This document shows positions 58,140 to 64,000 of a stretch of DNA of 64,000 nt, one piece after another. The position numbers and the translations under genes are program-made. Position 1 is the stretch's first letter. Every line of letters starts with the position of its first letter. Below the pieces are notes generated by a model. The model searched no databases and was not told the origin of the DNA. It saw nothing but the letters and a program-made list of their open reading frames with translations. The stretch is from Shewanella electrodiphila (lineage in GTDB: Bacteria; Pseudomonadota; Gammaproteobacteria; Enterobacterales; Shewanellaceae), in contig NZ_JAKIKU010000010.1 of NCBI RefSeq assembly GCF_023283985.1, forward strand, positions 1 to 64,000, in the 5' to 3' direction.

Positions 58140-60488
58140 TTATTTCGCTTTAGCTGGCCGTTTACCTTGCTTATGGCTGGAGTTAGCGCCATTGTTAGCC
58201 CCTTTTGATGGGCCTGAACTTTTAGATCCGAATGGCTTTTTCTTTTGCGACCATCCCGTTTTTGCTTTGCCCGCAGTGTTATCTTTGCCTTGACCTTCAC
58301 CAGCAGCTTTGGCTTTATTCGCAGCTGTTGGCTTTTTACCTGATGACTTTCTATCATCAAACTGATTACCCGAGAAGCGAGTGAAAGCTTTTTTACTGCC
58401 ATCATTCTTACCGCCACCTTTACCATTTCGATAACTTTGACGTTCATTGCGCGACTCTGGCGGTACGATATGCTGCACGCCATTACCAATTAAGTGCTCT
58501 TTGCCCATAGCAACCAGCGCTTCACGAATAAGCGGCCAACCTGCAGGGTCGTGATAACGCAGCAACGCTTTATGTAAGCGACGTTGGCGACCCTTTTTAG
58601 GCACGGTGACTTCTTCACTGGTATGTTTTACGTTTTTGAGCGAGTTCAGCTCAGTATGATAAATCGTAGTGGCATTCGCCATTGGCGATGGATAAAAGTT
58701 TTGTACTTGATCAAGCTTGAATTTTTCTGATTTCAGCCAAAGCGCCAAGTTCAACATATCTTCATCAGTTGTACCTGGGTGCGCCGAGATAAAATACGGG
58801 ATCAGGTACTGTTTTTTACCCGCTTCTTTCGAGTAAAAATCAAATAACTCTTTGAATTTATGATAACTGCCCATACCCGGCTTCATCATCTTACTTAATG
58901 GGCCATCTTCGGTATGCTCTGGAGCAATTTTTAAATAACCACCCACATGATGTTTGGCTAACTCTTTAACGTAGCGCGGATCTTCAGTGGCTAAATCGTA
59001 ACGCACACCAGATGCAATTAAGACCTTTTTAATCCCAGGGACATCACGAGCTGCGCGGTATAAATCAATGGTGTGTTTATGGTCTGTACCTAAATGACCG
59101 CAAATACTCGGATAAACACAAGATAAACGACGACACGTGGTTTCAGCCTTAACACTGGTACAGCCCAAACGATACATGTTGGCTGTAGGGCCGCCTAAGT
59201 CAGAAATAACCCCGGTAAAACCTGGCACTTTTTCTTGAATATCTTTGATTTCTTTGATGATTGACTCTTGCGAGCGGCTTTGAATAATCCGTCCTTCATG
59301 CTCTGTAATAGAACAGAATGAACAGCCACCAAAACAACCTCGCATAATGTTAATCGAGGTTTTAATCATGTCATAAGCTGGAATGACCGCTTTACCATAA
59401 CTTGGATGCGGCACACGCTGATACGGTAAATCAAATACCGCATCCATTTCATCAGTATTTAATGGCCATGCTGGCGGGTTTACCCATACTGAGCGGTTGC
59501 CTTGAGCTTGGAATAATGCCCGAGCACAGCCTGGGTTTTGCTCTTGATGTAAAATACGCGAAGCATGGGCATACAAAAATTTATCGTCAGCCACCTTTTC
59601 ATATGCTGGCAGCAACACATAGGTTTTTTCCCATGGCTTTGGTCTTGCAGGCTGGACACTGATGGCTTTAGGCGCATCATTGTCAAAAATTTTCTTATCA
59701 GTTGGGCCTGATAATTTTTCACAACCCACATCATCTGCGCCATAAGGGTTAGGGATAGGATCAATTTTATGCAGTTGGTCGAGCTTGCGAGAATCCATGC
59801 CTTTCCAGCCCGGCAATGGCTCGTGTCGAATGACGGCTGTACCACGGATATCGTGTAAATCGGCCATTTTCTCGCCGTTAGCAATGCGATGAGCCACTTC
59901 CACCAGCGGACGCTCGGCATTACCGTAAATCAAGATATCGGCTTTGGCATCAAAGATGACACTACGACGCACTTTATCAGACCAATAATCATAATGGGCG
60001 ATACGGCGTAAGCTTGCCTCAATACCACCAATTACCACTGGCACTTCTTTAAAGGCTTCTTTACAGCGCTGGGTGTAAACAGTCACTGCGCGATCTGGAC
60101 GTTTACCGCCTTCATCATTTGGGGTGTAAGCATCATCACTGCGAATACGGCGATCGGCAGTGTAACGGTTAATCATCGAGTCCATGTTGCCTGCGGTAAC
60201 ACCGAAAAATAAATTCGGGCGGCCTAGCTTCATAAAGTCGTTTTTATTCGACCAGTCAGGCTGACAAATAATACCTACACGGAAACCTTGGGCTTCGAGC
60301 ATACGACCAATAACAGCCATACCAAAGCTTGGATGGTCGACATAAGCGTCGCCGCTGACAATGATAATGTCACAACTATCCCAACCAAGTTGATCCATCT
60401 CTTTTCGAGACATAGGAAGAAACGGCGCCGTGCCATAGCATTCGGCCCAGTATCTTGGGTAATTAAATAACGTGGATTCAACTTGCAT
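58140..60488 (-). CDS. YgiQ-family radical SAM protein
   Basis: 782 residues with the radical SAM 4Fe-4S motif GCFGGCSFC (CxxxCxxC) near residue 378, an N-terminal B12-binding-like domain with [12 protein letters not shown], and a C-terminal basic, low-complexity tail of ~110 residues (Lys/Gly/Ser/Asn-rich) that is likely disordered and may bind nucleic acid. Family length is normal when the tail is included. Reaction not known. ATG start. Confidence 0.93.
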   Translation of the reverse strand: MQVESTLFNYPRYWAECYGTAPFLPMSRKEMDQLGWDSCDIIIVSGDAYVDHPSFGMAVIGRMLEAQGFRVGIICQPDWSNKNDFMKLGRPNLFFGVTAGNMDSMINRYTADRRIRSDDAYTPNDEGGKRPDRAVTVYTQRCKEAFKEVPVVIGGIEASLRRIAHYDYWSDKVRRSVIFDAKADILIYGNAERPLVEVAHRIANGEKMADLHDIRGTAVIRHEPLPGWKGMDSRKLDQLHKIDPIPNPYGADDVGCEKLSGPTDKKIFDNDAPKAISVQPARPKPWEKTYVLLPAYEKVADDKFLYAHASRILHQEQNPGCARALFQAQGNRSVWVNPPAWPLNTDEMDAVFDLPYQRVPHPSYGKAVIPAYDMIKTSINIMRGCFGGCSFCSITEHEGRIIQSRSQESIIKEIKDIQEKVPGFTGVISDLGGPTANMYRLGCTSVKAETTCRRLSCVYPSICGHLGTDHKHTIDLYRAARDVPGIKKVLIASGVRYDLATEDPRYVKELAKHHVGGYLKIAPEHTEDGPLSKMMKPGMGSYHKFKELFDFYSKEAGKKQYLIPYFISAHPGTTDEDMLNLALWLKSEKFKLDQVQNFYPSPMANATTIYHTELNSLKNVKHTSEEVTVPKKGRQRRLHKALLRYHDPAGWPLIREALVAMGKEHLIGNGVQHIVPPESRNERQSYRNGKGGGKNDGSKKAFTRFSGNQFDDRKSSGKKPTAANKAKAAGEGQGKDNTAGKAKTGWSQKKKPFGSKSSGPSKGANNGANSSHKQGKRPAKAK

Positions 60489-60703
60489 GAGATTTGCCTA
60501 CATTAAAACATCATCAATCTGGTGAGTTGCACTACATCAAGTTTAGTTCAACTCACCCAACTTTTTTCTGGAGGCGGAGTATAGCAGTTACGCCACAGCA
60601 AGTGTGACTAAAAAAACACCAATTATGGTGTTTTTGTTGTTTTAGGATAATAATATAACCTTATTAAAAACAATGACTTTATAAATTTTGCTGCTTAACT
60701 ATC

Positions 60704-61099
60704 TTATAAACCGATAAAAAAACCAATATTTACAATCGCTAAGCCGATAGTCACCACCCAAGTCAGTAAAACACCCCAGATCCGTCCAAAATGCACGCCG
60801 CCTTTACCTGCTGTCAGTCCGATAGCATGTAATAACCGCGCCACAATCCAAACCGTACCAAAACAATGTAATAGTGCCGCAGACAAACCGTTATATTCTG
60901 CCAGCAAGAACAAAATCAGCACCATAGGTGCGTTTTCAAGTAGGTTCTCGTGTACTCGTTTTGCTAAGGCTAAATCGCTATTGCCACCAGTGCCGATACC
61001 GACTTTGTTAAGTCGTCTTTGTTTAATCACTCGTATCGATAGCCCAATGGCTAATAACGCTGTGATACTTGCGTAAAAGCCTGAAATCATCAATGACAT
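60704..61099 (-). CDS. MAPEG-family membrane protein
   Basis: 131 residues with four membrane helices and the MAPEG signature ALAKRVHENLLENAPMVLIL. Eukaryotic homologues act in glutathione and eicosanoid metabolism; bacterial members are mostly uncharacterised. Monocistronic, ATG start. Confidence 0.9.
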   Translation of the reverse strand: MSLMISGFYASITALLAIGLSIRVIKQRRLNKVGIGTGGNSDLALAKRVHENLLENAPMVLILFLLAEYNGLSAALLHCFGTVWIVARLLHAIGLTAGKGGVHFGRIWGVLLTWVVTIGLAIVNIGFFIGL

Positions 61100-61307
61100 G
61101 TTCGATATTTCCTTATTGTTATTTTTTACAGCATAAAGCCATTTAGTGACTACAATGGAGTATTCATTCTATACAGATTGAGCCAAAATGGAATTATCAC
61201 ATTTTTAACAAAGATTTGATGATTTGAAGGTATTCAGCCACCCCCATTTCGGTTACTATTCGCGCCAATGACCCACTACCGATGTTAACTAGAGTGACCA
61301 ACGCCAA

Positions 61308-62531
61308 ATGAACGATGACAACTTCATTGAAAAACGCAGATTTATCATAAGATTAGGCAAAGCGCTGCACAAGTTTGGTACCCCAGCTTATCGGTTAGAA
61401 TCTCATCTTCAAACCGTGTCTTCTACACTGGGAATTGAGGGTTATTTTTTAATATCGCCAACCTCTATGACATTCGTACTCCAACATGACACCGAGCAAG
61501 AATATAATCATGTTGCGCGAGTGAAACCTGGCGACTTGGATTTAGGCTCTTTGGCACGTACGTTCGATTTAGTTGAAGAACTCAGCACGGGTCAACGCAC
61601 ACTGTCTGAAGCATTAGACCGATTAGAAGAAATCAGCAATAAACCTAATCCATATGGTCATGGACTTACCCTAATGTCATTTGGCATTAGTGCGGGTGCT
61701 TTTGCCATGCTGATGGATACCAGCTGGAATGACGTATTTTGGTCAGGCATGCTCGGATTACTTGTTTACGGTTTGGTTTTTTGGGCTGAAAGATCTAAGC
61801 GTGTTGCAGAAATGCTCGAACCGTTAGCTGCGGTTGTTTGTGCAATTTTAACCTGCGGCATTGCTGCTGTGATTGACCCCAGCATCAATATTCCGGTGGT
61901 GATTTTATCTGGCATCATTATTTTTGTGCCCGGTTTAGCGTTAACACTCGGTCTTGCTGAGCTTGCTGCTCGCGATTTAATATCAGGAACCGCGCGCATC
62001 ATGGATGCGATAATGCTGTTATTTAAACTGTATTTTGGCGCCGTCCTTGGGATGACACTGGGTAAAGTAATGTTCGGCGAATCGGTATATATTGAACCAG
62101 ACGCCTTGCCTCGCTACGCCTCTTGGGCGGCTGTGCCGCTATTATCAATGGCATTAGTTATCATCTTTAAAGCCCGCATAAAAGATTCACCATGGGGCAT
62201 TTGCGCTGGTATCGTGGCGTATTTTTCAGCCATGTTAGGTGGCCTTTATTTAGGCGAATCTATTGGTATTTTCGTCGGTGCATTGGCTGTTGGCATATAC
62301 TCAAACCTTTATGCTCGTTGGATGAAAGCGCCAGTTTCTATCGCCCTGCTTCAAGGTATCGTTATCTTAGTGCCCGGAAGTAAAACCTATATAGGCTTAA
62401 ATACGATGATTTCGGGTGAAACCATGCTGGATCAAGCGCATATTGGCACCCAAGTCTTCTTAATTTTCATGTCCTTGATCGCAGGGCTGATTTTTGCCAA
62501 CGTTATCGTGCCACCGAGAAGAAGCTTGTAA
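61308..62531 (+). CDS. ThrE-type threonine/serine exporter
   Basis: 407 residues: a soluble N-terminal part (RRFIIRLGKALHKFGTPAYRLE, the ThrE motif) and about ten membrane helices in two halves (ThrE and ThrE_2 domains fused, as in Corynebacterium ThrE). Expected to export threonine and serine by proton-motive force. ATG start. A terminator follows. Confidence 0.9.
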   Translation: MNDDNFIEKRRFIIRLGKALHKFGTPAYRLESHLQTVSSTLGIEGYFLISPTSMTFVLQHDTEQEYNHVARVKPGDLDLGSLARTFDLVEELSTGQRTLSEALDRLEEISNKPNPYGHGLTLMSFGISAGAFAMLMDTSWNDVFWSGMLGLLVYGLVFWAERSKRVAEMLEPLAAVVCAILTCGIAAVIDPSINIPVVILSGIIIFVPGLALTLGLAELAARDLISGTARIMDAIMLLFKLYFGAVLGMTLGKVMFGESVYIEPDALPRYASWAAVPLLSMALVIIFKARIKDSPWGICAGIVAYFSAMLGGLYLGESIGIFVGALAVGIYSNLYARWMKAPVSIALLQGIVILVPGSKTYIGLNTMISGETMLDQAHIGTQVFLIFMSLIAGLIFANVIVPPRRSL

Positions 62532-62556
62532 CTTAACGGTTAGCGCTTGATCATTA

Positions 62557-62583
62557 AGGGAGCATTTAGCTCCCTTTTTTGTC
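62557..62583 (+). terminator. Terminator after the ThrE-type gene
   Basis: AAGGGAGC-ATTTA-GCTCCCTT followed by TTTT. Confidence 0.92.
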
Positions 62584-62780
62584 TTCTAAATATGAGCAAT
62601 GACTCTTATCGCTTTACAGAGGTTGTCAAAAATCTCAATTTTAATGTAAAAAATCAGCGAAATTATAAATACCCGCCATACTTGTTAAAGGTAAATAATT
62701 TCAAGGTTCAAGATTAAACCTCCATTTACTCAATAGCTTAATTAGCATCACCTTTAATAATAATTGGGTAGGTATTAATA

Positions 62781-64000
62781 ATAAAAACAAAACAAATAGC
62801 GATAAATTTATCTCATTGCGCACTAAGACTTATCGTTGCCAGCATACTCCTTCTGCCCATTCATACGGCAAATGCTAACCAGCAGCCAAAAGCAGAAAAA
62901 GCGGTAGCTGAAAAAAACCAACAAGCCCCTATGACAGTCGATAACATTGTCGTGGTCAGTAATGCTATTTTCGATGAAACCGATCCCGATGCTTTTTTTA
63001 TCCATCACTGGGCTAATTGGCTACACATTAATACCACTGAACCCACCATTTTAGACAAACTCACTTTTGAAGAAGGTGATGTTGTCAGCGAGAAAACCTT
63101 TGCAGAATCCCAACGCCTATTACGCGCTGAACCATATTTACGTGACGCCAAAATATATACTTCGAAAAAAGCCCCTGACTCAGATACCTATGAGCAAACA
63201 GTAGTGGTCGAAACCTGGGATAACTGGTCTTTACTCCCCACTTTTAGCTTAAGCTCTAGCGGCGGTGAAACTAAATATTCAGTAGGGATAAAAGAAGATA
63301 ACCTCATGGGACTGGGGATTAAAACGCGCCTAAAATATCAATCAAATGCTGATAGAACCGGTTATAAATTTGGTGTTAGCGCGCCCCTTAAAGTCATTAA
63401 ACACGCCACTGTTTCAGCCAATATTTATGATAATAGTGACGGTCAAGCAGTGCATCTTTATTTTAATAAGCCATTTTATTCGCTAGATAGTCAAAATCAG
63501 TATTTTGCTGAGTATTTAACAGACCAAAGACTCGATACCCTAAGGCAAAATGGCGAAGACATTAATGAATTTGAACATAATGTTGATTATGCCGCTCTAT
63601 CTTATGGTTGGCTGTTAAATAAAACTGAAGCAGACTTATCAAGGATCACCCTAGGTATCACCCAAGATAAGCATCAATTTGCCCCCAGTGACACTTTTCC
63701 AAATGGCGCTTTACCTCAGGACCGCGACTTTATGTATCCTTGGCTTGGGTTTGAATACCTACAAGATGATTATCATGTATTTACTAATATCCATCTTATT
63801 AATAACAACGAAGACTTTAACCTAGGCTGGCGCCATTATGCACGGCTTGGGATTGAGACTAACGATGTCGATGAAAACTCCTCTGTAGGCTACCATCTGA
63901 ATATGAGTTCTAGCAGGGGGTATCAACAAGATAAAAACCTGCTACTCCTAAACTTTAGTGGCCAAGCCAGCTTTAACACCAGCCAAAAAGACTTTTATAA
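62781..64000 (+). CDS. BamA/TamA-like outer-membrane protein, N-terminal part, 3' cut by window; apparent ATA start
   Basis: The frame is open from 62772 to the right edge. It encodes a signal peptide (LRLIVASILLLPIHTANA), a linker rich in Gln/Lys, a POTRA-like domain (LTFEEGDVVSEKTFAESQRLLRAEPY is its hallmark helix-strand part), then amphipathic beta strands of an outer-membrane barrel. No ATG, GTG or TTG precedes the signal peptide in frame. The only start-like codons are ATA (62778 or 62781, reading -KTKQIAINLSH), with GGGTAGG 8 bases before. ATG 62931 would remove the signal peptide. Family: BamA/TamA-like surface antigen D15 type. Confidence 0.72.
   Translation, partial: MKTKQIAINLSHCALRLIVASILLLPIHTANANQQPKAEKAVAEKNQQAPMTVDNIVVVSNAIFDETDPDAFFIHHWANWLHINTTEPTILDKLTFEEGDVVSEKTFAESQRLLRAEPYLRDAKIYTSKKAPDSDTYEQTVVVETWDNWSLLPTFSLSSSGGETKYSVGIKEDNLMGLGIKTRLKYQSNADRTGYKFGVSAPLKVIKHATVSANIYDNSDGQAVHLYFNKPFYSLDSQNQYFAEYLTDQRLDTLRQNGEDINEFEHNVDYAALSYGWLLNKTEADLSRITLGITQDKHQFAPSDTFPNGALPQDRDFMYPWLGFEYLQDDYHVFTNIHLINNNEDFNLGWRHYARLGIETNDVDENSSVGYHLNMSSSRGYQQDKNLLLLNFSGQASFNTSQKDFY

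Overview
The window reads as chromosomal DNA of a marine gammaproteobacterium, most probably Shewanella. I infer this from several features: the gene order adhesin / ABC exporter / HlyD / TolC / OmpA lipoprotein / LapG-type protease / LapD-type receptor, which matches the Shewanella bpf locus; an E. coli-like ilvLGMEDA operon beside divergent ilvC and ilvY; an srkA-dsbA neighbourhood; and AT-rich, enterobacteria-like codon use. No assignment below species level is attempted.

Layout. 1-13.5 kb (+ strand) is a biofilm adhesion module: the C-terminal part of a giant RTX adhesin, its type I secretion system, an OmpA-like lipoprotein, a periplasmic LapG-type protease and a LapD-type c-di-GMP receptor. 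13.7-14.3 kb (- strand) is a tRNA cluster, Arg-His-Pro-Pro. 14.4-20 kb carries a GAF-GGDEF-EAL protein, rep helicase and ubiK. 19.9-31 kb is branched-chain amino acid biosynthesis, with a class V aminotransferase, ilvA, D, E, M, G, a leader peptide with attenuator, ilvC, and the divergent regulator ilvY. 31-38 kb holds a YjgN-like membrane protein, an M48 protease, a ComM/YifB ATPase and a tandem pair of acyltransferases. 37.9-42.5 kb is one 1509-residue beta-propeller/PAS/GGDEF/EAL sensor. 42.6-50.2 kb (mostly - strand) holds a second, different-type branched-chain aminotransferase, zapB, a ytfK-like gene, dsbA, srkA, a DUF3630-like gene, selO, a lipoprotein and a Pro-Glu-rich membrane-anchored protein. 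50.5-54.8 kb carries a YgbA-like Cys-rich protein, a membrane protein, an S9 peptidase and a SYLF protein.

The accessory part is 55.0-57.4 kb. Two minus-strand genes are each followed by a 102-bp element with all the hallmarks of an integron attC recombination site, with no integrase gene in the window: a small integrase-less cassette cluster. To its right lie about 1.2 kb of inverted repeats, a 12-bp tandem repeat and a 3'-end relic of a duplicated neighbouring gene. The window closes with a YgiQ radical SAM protein, a MAPEG protein, a ThrE-type exporter and the start of an outer-membrane beta-barrel protein whose start codon appears to be ATA.

Functionally, three c-di-GMP proteins lie in or near the adhesin locus or elsewhere in the window. 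Adhesin retention by the LapD/LapG pair is the best supported circuit. The ilv block is a complete isoleucine/valine pathway, with transcription attenuation (ilvL) and a LysR regulator (IlvY).
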